DNA of 64,000 nucleotides from JAGRCP01 sp942490705 (GTDB taxonomy: Bacteria > Chloroflexota > Anaerolineae > Caldilineales > Caldilineaceae), in the NCBI GenBank assembly GCA_942490705.1, contig CALNXY010000015.1:310001-374000 (forward strand), written 5' to 3'. A program made the position numbers and the translations under genes. Positions 45,060-54,408 of this stretch are shown piece by piece. The notes under the pieces are model-generated. The model searched no databases, was not told the DNA's origin, and saw nothing but the letters and a program-made list of their open reading frames with translations. How positions within the stretch are numbered: position 1 is the stretch's first letter; every line of letters starts with the position of its first letter.

Positions 45060-46997
45060 TTAGCCGCCGGCGCCAAGAATGCGCCGGGCAGTCGAGGTCA
45101 GGGTCACCCGCTCGTCAAAATGAGGGTGTGATTGGGCGCGTGCGGCATCAACAGTCTTCTCAGGGTGATCGTTGGGCGACAGAACCCAGTCGGCGTTCTC
45201 CTGCTCAAAGAGAGTCAAGAGATCTGGGTCATTCTGCACAAAGTACTCCATGCCCAGAAGCGGCTGACCATGGGGTCGACGCACGGGAACATGGGCGACC
45301 TCTTCCAGCGCATTGGATATGAGATAGAGCAACGACTTGGAGTAGATGCCGACGCAGCAGTCGCGCCGCTCTACCTGATCAGTCAGCGTGTAAAGTGCAA
45401 ACTGCTTGATCATGCCGCTGTCGATGGCGGGACGATAGGTCTGGGCAAAGAGATCCGTTCGGATTGCCGGGGCCCATAGGGTCGCGCTACTAAGGCAGAT
45501 ATTGCAGCCCGTCCGGCCCTTCATCGGTCCATCGGCAATCTTGTGATCAGTCGCCGCGGTCAGATACTGGACCATCGGCGCCAGGAAGACGCTCCCTGCG
45601 CTATGGGCAAGGAGATGGATTTCAGCATCGGGATGAGCGTCCACGAAACCACGCAGATGCTCAATAACGATGCGCAGGGCGCCGGCTTCGTTCTTCATGG
45701 CGCGGTAGCCGTACTCTTTGACATTTTCCCAGAGCAGGCGGGCGCCGAGCGCGCGCACCTGTGGCTCCAGCGCGCTATCGAGGCGTGGCTGCATAAACGA
45801 TGCGGTGGGATAAGGCTCGGAGCCTTCAGGCACAACGCTGGCCATAGCCGCCTCGACCACCGTGCGCATGACGGACAGGAAATCTGTATTCCAAACAAAG
45901 GCAATGGGGTAAATCTGCTCTTCGAGCAAGAGCGCCCCCGTTTTCGACATGCGCGTAACCGACTCGTCTTCCGGCGAAAGTCCCCCGCCGGCGTAGAGCA
46001 GGACACGTTTCACCGGCCAATCGGCAGTCGTATCGGGGATGTCCTTGGCAAAGATGCGCGCCACGTCTTCTTCAAAGGTCGCGTAGGAGCCATAGGGGCT
46101 TAACTGCCCGGCATCATTGACCCGGACCAGGTGCGAGCGCATCCGCTCTAGCCCCAGAGCACGCATGTCATCCGTTGTGGCGGGGAAGAACTGGGCCTTG
46201 GCCAGCGGGCGCGTCACGTTGATCGGCACGCCCAGCCGCACGACCCAGACATCCATACCGTGCAGCAACCAATCGTCATAAGTCAGAAGCGCATAGCCGC
46301 CGCGCCCCCATTCTCCCCCCCATGAACTGTGAATCCAAAAGCCTTCCCGGTTGTAGCCGACGATTGCAAAGGCGTGACCGGTGAGAAGCGGCGCGGTATT
46401 GGTAATCCTGCCACTGACCGGATCGGGATTGAGCCAGCCTTCGTGAATTTGGGCCGATGCGCAGAGGATGCCCACCTCGGCCAGTGCCGCATGCATGGCG
46501 GTCAGATCGCGATGATTGACGCGAAAATAGGCGCCCAGCGGGCGGAGCAGCGCATTCTTGGCGCGCACGTCGGTCAGTTCGCGATCGCTCTCGCCGTCGG
46601 TGTAGTCCCACAGCTCGGCGCTACAGATGCCGTGCTTGTGCCAACCCTTTACGGCGCCGCGGGTGCTCGACCCCTCGTACTCTTCGCCCTCCCACTCATC
46701 ATAGCGCTTCGCCATCTCGTAGAGCATGCGCGGGCTCACCTGGCCCACCTCGGGCACGACGGCGCGCGTGCGCAGCAAATAGTGCGCGATTGTCGCCAGG
46801 GCAAAGCCGGTGCAGGACCCTTCCGCGCCCTGGTCGAGCATGGGCACGTCCCAGCTCAGATATTCTTCCAACTCGATGTAGAGAGGCACGTCGACCAGCG
46901 TGGGCACGAAGAGCCGATCACGAAAATCGGCTGGATCAGGCAGCGCATCGAGCCGGTAGTTGGTACCATGAACGTTGACAGTTGCGGCTTGCAGCAT
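45060..46997 (-). CDS. Papain-like (C1) cysteine peptidase fused to an alpha/beta serine hydrolase
   Basis: The 645-residue protein has no signal peptide. Residues ~20-260 form a C1 peptidase: C62 in DQGAEGSCTGFA and H208 in TGHAFAIVGYN. The papain Asn is Ser here (IHSSWGGEWG, S224), so activity may be altered. After a linker, residues ~330-560 hold an alpha/beta hydrolase-like domain, with S466 in HLLAHSAGSV in the GxSxG elbow position. The order peptidase then hydrolase is rarely seen. The stop is 39 bp from the MFS start and the next upstream gene ends 15 bp before ATG 46997, so the genes likely share a transcript. Confidence 0.75.
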   Translation of the reverse strand: MLQAATVNVHGTNYRLDALPDPADFRDRLFVPTLVDVPLYIELEEYLSWDVPMLDQGAEGSCTGFALATIAHYLLRTRAVVPEVGQVSPRMLYEMAKRYDEWEGEEYEGSSTRGAVKGWHKHGICSAELWDYTDGESDRELTDVRAKNALLRPLGAYFRVNHRDLTAMHAALAEVGILCASAQIHEGWLNPDPVSGRITNTAPLLTGHAFAIVGYNREGFWIHSSWGGEWGRGGYALLTYDDWLLHGMDVWVVRLGVPINVTRPLAKAQFFPATTDDMRALGLERMRSHLVRVNDAGQLSPYGSYATFEEDVARIFAKDIPDTTADWPVKRVLLYAGGGLSPEDESVTRMSKTGALLLEEQIYPIAFVWNTDFLSVMRTVVEAAMASVVPEGSEPYPTASFMQPRLDSALEPQVRALGARLLWENVKEYGYRAMKNEAGALRIVIEHLRGFVDAHPDAEIHLLAHSAGSVFLAPMVQYLTAATDHKIADGPMKGRTGCNICLSSATLWAPAIRTDLFAQTYRPAIDSGMIKQFALYTLTDQVERRDCCVGIYSKSLLYLISNALEEVAHVPVRRPHGQPLLGMEYFVQNDPDLLTLFEQENADWVLSPNDHPEKTVDAARAQSHPHFDERVTLTSTARRILGAGG

Positions 46998-47012
46998 GAC
47001 AAGTCTCTTGGC

Positions 47013-50000
47013 TTAATTGGCGATGATGGGCGGGATTTTGTCGTTTTGCAGGAGCGCCACAAACGCTTGCAGTTCAGTCCCAAGCAGACGATCAAGCTCA
47101 GCCAGCTTCTCATCGGCCTGACTGGAGAGGTCCGCAAAGACGTCATAGGCCTGGCGTGGCGGTCGGGCATCGGCCGCGGCCACAACGCTGATCAGCGAGA
47201 TGAGCTTCTGGTTGATCTTCGCCTTGAGCCGCAGCCGATCACCGGCAGTGCGTGCCTCCGTCTGAATCAGCTCGGCCTCCAGTGCATCCAGTTGGGCGAC
47301 AAGTGCGTCCCCCGCTTCCACGACAGCGTTGCCGCCTTCCGTCTTGGCCGCCCGGGCAATCCACTCACGCACCTGCTTCCGAGCCTCTTGCAGCCGGGTT
47401 ACCCCGGCGTGTACTGCACCGACCTTATCGCTGATCTTTTGCCAGAGCGCAAATTGAGCGTCCAGATCTTCTTGGCTCACGTCGAGGCGCGGATCAACCT
47501 TTAGCTCGAAGCTCTGGGTCTGGACCAAATCGCCGATGCGCAGCTCGGCCTGATAGATGCCTGGCGCCGCGCGGGGCCCGGTCTTGGCCTCAGCTATCGT
47601 CAAGTCGCCGGCGACTGTGGGTGCGTCGGGATAACGCAGATCCCACACGAAGCGGTTGAGGCCGGCCTGTGCAGGCATTGTGCGTTCGCCCGCTTCGCCA
47701 GCGGCTGTCTTGGGGCCATAGGCGCGAATGATATTGCCGTCGGCGTCGTTGATGGTCAGCGAGACTTGCTCGTCTTCACCCGGCGCAGCAGGCAGCGAAT
47801 AGTAGATGATGACACCGTTGGGCGGATTCTGACCGCCGTCCAGAAAGGTGCGCTGGAGTTCGCCATGCTCGTCGGCAGACTCGGTGTACGTCACCTGTCC
47901 GGCGCCGAGATGGAGCATATAATTCTTGCCCGGTGCGGGACCAAAGACGCCGACAAAAAAATTGTTCCAATGACGCACGGTTAGCTGCGGCGGCAAGAGT
48001 TGCGGGCGAGCCAAATCCAATCCAGCGGCATACTCGCGCAGGGGTGATAGGTCATCCATGATCCAAAAGGACCGGCCATGGGTGGCGATGACCAGATCGC
48101 ACTCTTTAATCTTCATGTCGTAGACGGGGGCAACAGGCAGGTTTCCCTGCCAGCGCAACCAGCGCTCACCATCGTCCAGAGAAATATAGAGGCCGGTCTC
48201 CGTGCCGACATAGAGCAACCCGGGTTGCAGCGTGTCCTCGCGGATCACGCGGGTCACTTCATCCTCGGGCAGCGCTTGGGCAATCCCTTGCCAGCTCTGG
48301 CCGTAGTCGGTCGTCCTGAAAAGATAGGGGCGGTAATCGTCGAATTTGTAGCGCGTGGCAGCCACATAGGCCGTGCCCTCGGCATGCCAGGAGGGTTCGA
48401 TCATGCTGATCAGCGCGTCGTCAGGCAGTTCCGCAGGCGTGACGTCGGACCACGCTATGCCCCCATCGCGCGAGATGTGGATCAGGCCGTCGTCGCTGCC
48501 GGCCCACAGCACGCCCTGTTCCAATGGCGATTCGGCAAACGCGAAGACCGTACCATAGTGTTCGGCTCCGCTCGTATCGAGCGTCAGCGGACCACCCGAC
48601 GCCTTGAGCGTCTCCGGGTTGTGGCGGGTAAGGTCGGGGCTGATGACTGTCCAGCTTGTGCCTTCGTCGGTTGTGCGGAAGACATGATTGCCAGTGGCAT
48701 AGAGAACGTTGAAGTCGTGGGGCGAGAAGACGATGGGATAGGTCCAGGCAAAGCGGTATTTGAGGTCGGCCGGGTCATGGCCATGATAGGCTTCGGGCCA
48801 GACGGTCACGAGCTGGATTTGTTTACTGGCATGATCGTAGCGTTGCAGCGCGCCGCCTCCGCCCGGTGAACTGCCCACAGACCCAACGTAGACGATGTCG
48901 GTGTCGTCCGGCTTCACCGCAACATAGCCGCTCTCGCCCGTGCCGGCGGTATAGGCGTCGCCCCAGGGAATCGCGCCCTTCTCCGTGGCGCTGGGAACGC
49001 TGATGCCCGAGTTGTCCTGCTGCGTGCCATAGACGCGATAGGGATATTGATTGTCGACATCGAGGTGGTAGAACTGGGCGGTTAGCTGATTATAAATCGT
49101 GCTCCAACTTGCGCCGCCGTTGAAGGAGACGCAGGCGCCACCATCATTGCCCTCGATCATGCGCTGGGGGTTGTGCGGGTCGATCCACAAATCGTGGTTG
49201 TCGCCATGGGGCGTGGAGACTTGCGTCCACGATGCGCCGCCATCGGTCGACTTCCACATATTCAAGTTGAGGATATAGAGCGTCTCCGGGTCCTGGGGAT
49301 CGGCAAAAATGTGACAGTAGTACCAAGGGCGTTGGATTAGGCTGCGGTTGGCCGAAATTTGAGTCCAGCTTGCACCGTCGTCATCCGACCGATAGACGCC
49401 AGCCTGGTCGCCTTCGGCCTCGATAATGGCCCAAAGACGCGCCGGCCGGGCCGGCGAAATCGCTACGCCAATCTTGCCCTTGATGCCCGTCGGCAGGCCT
49501 TGATTTTCAGTTATGTCAACCCAATGATCGCCACCATCGGTCGACTTCCAAAGTCCGCTATCCGGGCCGCCGCTGGAAAGGGTCCAGAAATTGCGATAGG
49601 TTTCGTAGATGGCGGCATAAAGGATACGCGGATTGGTCGGATCCAGGCTGATGTCAATCGCACCAGCTTTGTCGCTGACGTACAGCACCTTGTCCCAGGT
49701 ATGCCCGCCGTTGCTGGAACGGAAGACGCCCCGCTCTTCGTTGGGACCAAAGGCGTGACCCAGCGCCGCGACATAGACGACATCAGGATTCTGAGGATGG
49801 ATGCGAATCGTGCCGATGTGATGGGTATCGGCCAAGCCGCAGTGCCGCCAGTGCCGCCCCCCATCGGTCGACTTGTAAACGCCGTCGCCCCAGGAGACAT
49901 CGCCGCGAATCGTGCCCTCGCCCATACCGATATAGATCACATTTGGATCCGCTTCAGATACAGCGATGGCGCCTACTGCGGCAGTCTTGAGCTGTCCGTC

Positions 50001-50189
50001 GGAGATGTTTTCCCAATAGGTGCCGCCGTCTTCGCTCTTCCAAACGCCGCCGGCACACGCGCCAAAATAGAAGGTCGCGGCTTCGGTGGGATGACCGGCC
50101 ACCGCTACCACACGCCCGCCCCGCGGCGGGCCGATGCAGCGAAATTTCATACCGTCCAGGAAGGTAGGGTCGAAATGCGAGGTGCTCAT
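47013..50189 (-). CDS. BNR/sortilin-like beta-propeller protein
   Basis: From ATG 50189 (GGAG 9 bases upstream) the protein is 1058 residues. Residues ~10-700 contain many BNR or Ycf48/VPS10-like blades with the Ser/Asn-x-Asp-x-Gly-x-x-Trp signature (KSEDGGTYWE, KSTDGGRHWR, RSSNGGHTWD, KSTDGGDHWV, RSDDDGASWT, RTTDEGTSWT). The C-terminal part (about 800-1058) has an Ig/Fn-like stretch and a helical tail. No signal peptide is visible. Family members include glycosidase-like and photosystem-assembly proteins, so no enzymatic role is claimed. The upstream ORF extension to 50405 covers repeat DNA and is not coding. Confidence 0.78.
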   Translation of the reverse strand: MSTSHFDPTFLDGMKFRCIGPPRGGRVVAVAGHPTEAATFYFGACAGGVWKSEDGGTYWENISDGQLKTAAVGAIAVSEADPNVIYIGMGEGTIRGDVSWGDGVYKSTDGGRHWRHCGLADTHHIGTIRIHPQNPDVVYVAALGHAFGPNEERGVFRSSNGGHTWDKVLYVSDKAGAIDISLDPTNPRILYAAIYETYRNFWTLSSGGPDSGLWKSTDGGDHWVDITENQGLPTGIKGKIGVAISPARPARLWAIIEAEGDQAGVYRSDDDGASWTQISANRSLIQRPWYYCHIFADPQDPETLYILNLNMWKSTDGGASWTQVSTPHGDNHDLWIDPHNPQRMIEGNDGGACVSFNGGASWSTIYNQLTAQFYHLDVDNQYPYRVYGTQQDNSGISVPSATEKGAIPWGDAYTAGTGESGYVAVKPDDTDIVYVGSVGSSPGGGGALQRYDHASKQIQLVTVWPEAYHGHDPADLKYRFAWTYPIVFSPHDFNVLYATGNHVFRTTDEGTSWTVISPDLTRHNPETLKASGGPLTLDTSGAEHYGTVFAFAESPLEQGVLWAGSDDGLIHISRDGGIAWSDVTPAELPDDALISMIEPSWHAEGTAYVAATRYKFDDYRPYLFRTTDYGQSWQGIAQALPEDEVTRVIREDTLQPGLLYVGTETGLYISLDDGERWLRWQGNLPVAPVYDMKIKECDLVIATHGRSFWIMDDLSPLREYAAGLDLARPQLLPPQLTVRHWNNFFVGVFGPAPGKNYMLHLGAGQVTYTESADEHGELQRTFLDGGQNPPNGVIIYYSLPAAPGEDEQVSLTINDADGNIIRAYGPKTAAGEAGERTMPAQAGLNRFVWDLRYPDAPTVAGDLTIAEAKTGPRAAPGIYQAELRIGDLVQTQSFELKVDPRLDVSQEDLDAQFALWQKISDKVGAVHAGVTRLQEARKQVREWIARAAKTEGGNAVVEAGDALVAQLDALEAELIQTEARTAGDRLRLKAKINQKLISLISVVAAADARPPRQAYDVFADLSSQADEKLAELDRLLGTELQAFVALLQNDKIPPIIAN

Positions 50190-50292
50190 GCAGATCCGCT
50201 CCATGTTCATGAGTCCAACGAGGGTAATAGTCTTCGCCAGTCTACAGCATGGCAGGGATGGCGGCAAAGTACAATACGACAAACATAAAAGG

Positions 50293-50427
50293 CAGCGCAG
50301 GCCGAGCCTTTCGAAGCCGCAGCGGGTCCAGCGCTCGAGGTCCAGCGCCTCTGCCTTCGACAGGCTCAGACGGCGGCTTTCGCAACGACCGCGCCTCAAC
50401 CACACAAGATCAGCGCAGGCTGAGCCT
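50293..50427. repeat. Intergenic repeat region with 'SLSK' sequence and flanking direct repeats
   Basis: CAGCGCAGGC[C/T]GAGCCT occurs at 50293-50309 and 50411-50427, 16 of 17 identical, bracketing a stretch with CCTTCGACAGGCTCAG (about 50356-50371). Read on the other strand this gives RLSLSKAEA, a tail often found after bacterial genes where a repeat has been picked up. The right copy overlaps the last bases of prfB. Confidence 0.55.
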
Positions 50428-51524
50428 ATTCCTCTTGCCCGACTTGCAGTTTAAGCCAGGCCTCAATGAACATATCCAGATCACCGTCGAGCACTGCGGA
50501 GGGGTTCCCGGTTTCGACGTCGGTGCGGAGATCCTTGACCATCTGGTACGGATGGAGCACGTAGTTGCGAATCTGTGATCCAAAATCCGCATGGACATTT
50601 TCACCCCGAAGTTTGGCCTTCTCCTCCGCAAGTCGCTCCTGTTCAAGGTCATAGAGCTTGCCGCGCAACACGCGCATGGCAAGCTGGCGATTCTGCGTCT
50701 GGCTGCGCTCGTTCTGACTGGTTACAACGATGCCGGTGGGCAGGTGGCGGATCCGGACGGCCGTGGCATTTTTCTGCACGTTTTGACCGCCTGCGCCGCT
50801 GCTCAGATAGACCTCGATCTCGATCTCGCCGGGGTCGATCTCTATTTCAATGTCCTCGTCAATCACCGGTACCACTTCGACCTTGGCAAAGCTGGTATGA
50901 CGGCGGTTGCTCGAATCGTACGGACTGAGTCGGACCAGCCGATGAGTGCCTTTCTCAGCCTTGAGATAGCCATAGGCAAAAGCGCCGTCTACCTCCACCG
51001 TAACACTCTTGATGCCAGCTTCCTCGCCCGCGGTCATGTCGGTGATAATCGTCTTGTAGCCCTTGCGCTCGGACCAACGGAGATACATGCGCAGCATCAT
51101 CTCTGCCCAATCCTGAGCCTCGGTGCCGCCGGCGCCGGCGTGGATGCTGAAGATGGCGCTGTCCCTGTCGTGCGCGCCGCTGAGAGCCAGATGAAACTCA
51201 CGCTTTTCCAGCTCGCGCTCCAGCGCCGCGGCCTCGCGCTCCAGCTCCGCCACCATCTCCGGATCGTCGTCCGCCATGATGCAGAGCTCCAACGCATCAC
51301 TGGCGCGTTGCATGAGCCCGTCCCATGTGGTGACGAGGTCGCGCAGCGCGCTCATTTCCTGCATCTTCTTTTGCGCAGCCTGCTGATCGTCCCAGAAGTT
51401 GGGTTGAGCGCTCTCCGCCTCTAGTTGAGCGGCAGTTTCGGCCTTGGCTGGAACGTCAAAGCCGCCCCCGGATGGCGTCAATACGTTCTACGATCAGATT
51501 GAGACGAGTTTCGAGATCAGACAC
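50426..51524 (-). CDS. prfB: Peptide chain release factor 2, with programmed +1 frameshift
   Basis: Recognises UGA and UAA stop codons and triggers peptide release. The GGQ motif (SGAGGQNVQKN) is present, and the stop-codon loop reads LSPYDSSNRR where E. coli has SPF. The reading frame is broken in the expected place: GTG 51524 (after GGGAG) opens VSDLETRLNL…IRGRL and then meets UGA at 51458-51456. Decoding continues in the +1 frame (DVPAKAE…) to give about 366 residues. The coordinates span both frames. It is followed by ftsY upstream in the same orientation. Confidence 0.9.
51455..51470 (-). promoter_or_regulatory. prfB: prfB programmed +1 frameshift site
   Basis: On the minus strand the sequence reads CGGGGGCGGCTTTGAC: an SD-like GGGGG, three bases (CGG), the slippery CTT and the in-frame UGA C. 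E. coli prfB uses AGGGGGTATCTTTGAC with the same spacing. High RF2 stops at UGA; low RF2 allows slipping and more RF2 synthesis. Confidence 0.88.
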
Positions 51525-51552
51525 GTTGGTTCTCCCAGAAGATTCTCAATTG

Positions 51553-51631
51553 TCGACGGTCAATTGTCAATGGTCGGCCTCAATCGCAAACGGTACCGCA
51601 CAAGCAATGACAATTGCCAATTGACCATCGA
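51553..51631. repeat. Inverted repeat between prfB and ftsY
   Basis: TCGACGGTCAATTG (51553-51566) pairs with CAATTGACCATCGA (51618-51631) with one mismatch, across about 50 bp that also hold CAATTG copies. It may be an intercistronic RNA structure or a dispersed CAATTG-type repeat. Confidence 0.45.
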
Positions 51632-51638
51632 AAATCGA

Positions 51639-52589
51639 CTATTCCCCCAACAGCCCTTCTACAAAGGCTACGGGGTCAAAGAGGGCAAAGTCATCCAGCC
51701 GTTCACCGGTGCCGACAAAGCGGACGGGCACGCCCAGCTCTTTCTTGATGCTGAGCACGGCCCCGCCCTTGGCCGAGCCATCCAATTTGGTAAGGACGAT
51801 GCCCGTCACGCCAGCCGCTTCCTGAAAGGCATTGGCCTGGGCTATGGCATTTTGACCAGTGGAAGCATCAAGGACCAACAGCACCTCGTGGGGCGCCTTA
51901 TGAACCTGCTTGCCCGCCACCCGCTTGATCTTCTCAAGCTCCTTCATAAGATTGAACTTGGTCTGGAGGCGGCCGGCTGTGTCAACCAAGAGCAGGTCGG
52001 CATTGCGGCTCTCCTGGCTGGCACGGATGGCGTCAAATACGACCGCGCCCGGATCGGAGCCGGGCGACTGAGCAATGACGTCAATCTCGGCGCGCTCGCC
52101 CCACACGTTCAACTGATCGATCGCGGCGGCGCGGAATGTATCGGCCGCCGCGGCGACCACGGTCCGGCCCTGATTCTTGTAGTAATTGGCCATCTTGCCA
52201 ATCGTCGTGGTCTTGCCCGAGCCGTTGACGCCAACCATAAAGACCACGGTCAGGAGGCGCGGTTCATCAATGGTCATAGGCTCGTCGGCTTCGAGCAGCC
52301 TGACCATCTCCTCTTTCAGAATCAGATAGGCATCACTCGTCGACTTCACGTTTTCATCGAGGACGCGCTGGCTGGTCGTACGCACGAGTTCGATCGTGGT
52401 ATCCATGCCCACATCACCCATGATGAGCAGCTCTTCCAACTCATCCCAAAGATCGTCGGTGATCTCATTTTCTTGAAACAGAGTGCCGATGCGGTCGAAA
52501 AAGCCTGCACGAGTCTTGTTAAGGCTGGCTTCCAATTTCTCGTCGTTGGCGGTCTTTTCTTCCTCCCGCCCAAACATACGTCGCAGCAA
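51639..52589 (-). CDS. ftsY: Signal recognition particle receptor
   Basis: The GTPase that receives the SRP-ribosome complex at the membrane. The 316-residue protein has a short basic/acidic N-terminus (no long A-domain), an N domain with LWDELEELLIMGDVG, then the G domain: G1 GVNGSGKTTT, G2 DTFRAAA, G3 DTAGR, G4 TKLDG, closing GTGERLDDF. I use TTG 52589, because AAGGAG sits 7 bases before it; the in-frame ATG 52577 lacks a site. The 112-bp gap to the prfB start holds only an inverted repeat. Confidence 0.94.
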   Translation of the reverse strand: MLRRMFGREEEKTANDEKLEASLNKTRAGFFDRIGTLFQENEITDDLWDELEELLIMGDVGMDTTIELVRTTSQRVLDENVKSTSDAYLILKEEMVRLLEADEPMTIDEPRLLTVVFMVGVNGSGKTTTIGKMANYYKNQGRTVVAAAADTFRAAAIDQLNVWGERAEIDVIAQSPGSDPGAVVFDAIRASQESRNADLLLVDTAGRLQTKFNLMKELEKIKRVAGKQVHKAPHEVLLVLDASTGQNAIAQANAFQEAAGVTGIVLTKLDGSAKGGAVLSIKKELGVPVRFVGTGERLDDFALFDPVAFVEGLLGE

Positions 52590-52716
52590 CGGAGTTTCTC
52601 CTTGCGAATGAAAATTTACCCATCAATATACACGATTTTGAACCTCGCGGCGGCCAGCAGTATACCATGGCAAGTCCAAAAATCTGACAAAAAATCTGCC
52701 CTATCCGCCACTCGCC

Positions 52717-53058
52717 TTACGCGTCTTCATCATCCGGCAAGATTTCACCGGCGCTGGCGTTGGTGATCATTTCAAACGATTCGAGCACCGGTCGTCCGCG
52801 GAAAGCTTCAGGCGGCAATTGCCCGGCCCGGGCATGGCCCTGCTTGAACGCGTCGGACTCGGTCCACGCGTCAAAGGCCGCCTTGTCGGCCCAGACCGTC
52901 ATTACGATGAAGGGGTCGTCAGGCGAGACCGGCTGCATAAGCTGGAACGAAACGAAGCCGGGCATCTTGTCGACCAGCGCCGAGCGATCGCCAAAGCGCT
53001 CGATAAAGGCCTCGTTAAAGTCCGGGTTGACGGAAATACGGTTCATGACGACAAACAT
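52717..53058 (-). CDS. Antibiotic biosynthesis monooxygenase (ABM) domain protein
   Basis: A 113-residue ferredoxin-fold protein: MNRISVNPDFNEAFIERF and the pattern FVSFQLMQPVS … VMTVWADKAAFDAWTES of the ABM/HmoA group. Members are small dimeric monooxygenases, including heme-degrading enzymes like IsdG/HmoA; heme binding cannot be read from sequence. The C-terminus ends in an acidic tail (LPDDEDA). ATG 53058 has AGGAG 6-7 bases upstream. The 127-bp gap to ftsY shows no clear feature. Confidence 0.8.
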   Translation of the reverse strand: MFVVMNRISVNPDFNEAFIERFGDRSALVDKMPGFVSFQLMQPVSPDDPFIVMTVWADKAAFDAWTESDAFKQGHARAGQLPPEAFRGRPVLESFEMITNASAGEILPDDEDA

Positions 53059-53258
53059 GAGGGTCTCCTGGTGAATGTGCGAGATTTGGGGCGGGCGCAG
53101 CGAGGCCCGTTTTGCGTGGATCCATTATAAGCTTTAGCCGGGCAGAGGGCGAAACAGCCGCCATACGCGCATTGGTTTGTCCGTTACAGAAATCAATAGA
53201 TAAGCGATAGAATGAGCACTCCCTGCCAACTGATTCATCTAACTGATTGGAGACCAAA

Positions 53259-54227
53259 GTGGCCTTGCACAAGATTGAGCCTGACCAGCAGACGCTACAT
53301 GGCGCGTTTTCGCGTGATCTTGCCCCAGTGATAACGATCGACCCGGGTGACAGTGTTCGCTTTCGCACCCTCGATGCAGCCTGGAACCTCGCGCCGCGAC
53401 AATCCACCCATCGTGATGAGCCGCCCGCTCAGTTCACGCCCCGCCCACCAGGCCATGAAAACGGGCATGCCTTATGTGGTCCCGTGGCGATTCGGGGGGC
53501 TGAACCAGGCATGACGCTTGCTGTAGAGATCGACGTGATCCGCCCAGGTGGCTGGGGCTTTACAGCCGTCGGAGGTTGGCCCCATCCAATCAATACGCGC
53601 CTGGGCGTCGCAGATGAGGGCACCTTTTTGCTCTGGACGCTCGATGCAACGACCATGCGTGGGCAAAACCAGTATGGTCACAGCCTTGGCTTGCGGCCAT
53701 TTATGGGCGTCATGGGCATGCCGCCTGCCGAACCTGGGTTGCATTCAACCGCACCGCCGCGTGTCACAGGGGGGAACTTGGACTGCAAAGAGTTGGTAGA
53801 GGGCAGTACGCTCTACTTACCCATTGCCGTATCAGGCGGTTTGTTCTCGGTGGGAGACGGGCATGCTCGCCAAGGGGATGGCGAGAGCTGTATTACGGCC
53901 ATCGAGTGTCCCATGGAGTGTGTGGAGTTGACCTTTCAACTCCATCCTACGCTGCAGTTGATGACGCCGCGGGCCCATACGCCGGCAGGGTGGATCACCT
54001 TTGGGCTGGACGAGGATCTGAATGAAGCGGCTTTGCTTGCGTTAGAGGCGATGGTCGACTTAATGGTCCAATTCTATGGACTGGACCGGCATGAAGCATT
54101 GGGCTTGGCCAGCGTCGTGGTCGATCTGCGAATCACGCAGATGGTTAACGGTACGAGCGGCGTCCACGCAGTGCTTTCCCATGAAGCAATCGCTGAATTG
54201 GCATTGCAGGAAAAGAGCAGGGCTTGA
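53259..54227 (+). CDS. Acetamidase/formamidase family protein
   Basis: A 322-residue amidase of the FmdA/AmdA family, which hydrolyses short-chain amides to ammonia and an acid. Family motifs are FRTLDAAWN near the start, GHENGHALCGPVAIRGAEPG (about residue 70) and LDCKELVEGSTLYLPI about 175. GTG 53259 is used because GGAG (53249-53252) lies 6 bases ahead; the in-frame TTG 53247 overlaps this site. No urea/amide transport genes are adjacent. It is divergent from the ABM gene. Confidence 0.85.
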   Translation: MALHKIEPDQQTLHGAFSRDLAPVITIDPGDSVRFRTLDAAWNLAPRQSTHRDEPPAQFTPRPPGHENGHALCGPVAIRGAEPGMTLAVEIDVIRPGGWGFTAVGGWPHPINTRLGVADEGTFLLWTLDATTMRGQNQYGHSLGLRPFMGVMGMPPAEPGLHSTAPPRVTGGNLDCKELVEGSTLYLPIAVSGGLFSVGDGHARQGDGESCITAIECPMECVELTFQLHPTLQLMTPRAHTPAGWITFGLDEDLNEAALLALEAMVDLMVQFYGLDRHEALGLASVVVDLRITQMVNGTSGVHAVLSHEAIAELALQEKSRA

Positions 54228-54259
54228 CGTACAAGGACAGTAGGCGTTCATGAGCCAGC

Positions 54260-54357
54260 GGTTTGTAGATCCACGCTGTCAGCATGACGACGCCCACCCC
54301 CACGCGAGCTAGCAGGGAGATCGAAACCTGGTCGGCTGGCAATCGGATCTACAAACC
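54260..54357. repeat. 98-bp element with perfect 13-bp terminal inverted repeats
   Basis: GGTTTGTAGATCC (54260-54272) and GGATCTACAAACC (54345-54357) face each other across 72 bp, between convergent genes. The interior has no gene. It could be a big terminator hairpin or a MITE-like remnant; I see no target-site duplication at its ends. Confidence 0.5.
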
Positions 54358-54408
54358 ATTGGTCTCTTTCCGCCGCGTTATACTGTCCACGCGAAAGAGC
54401 GGGCTGAT

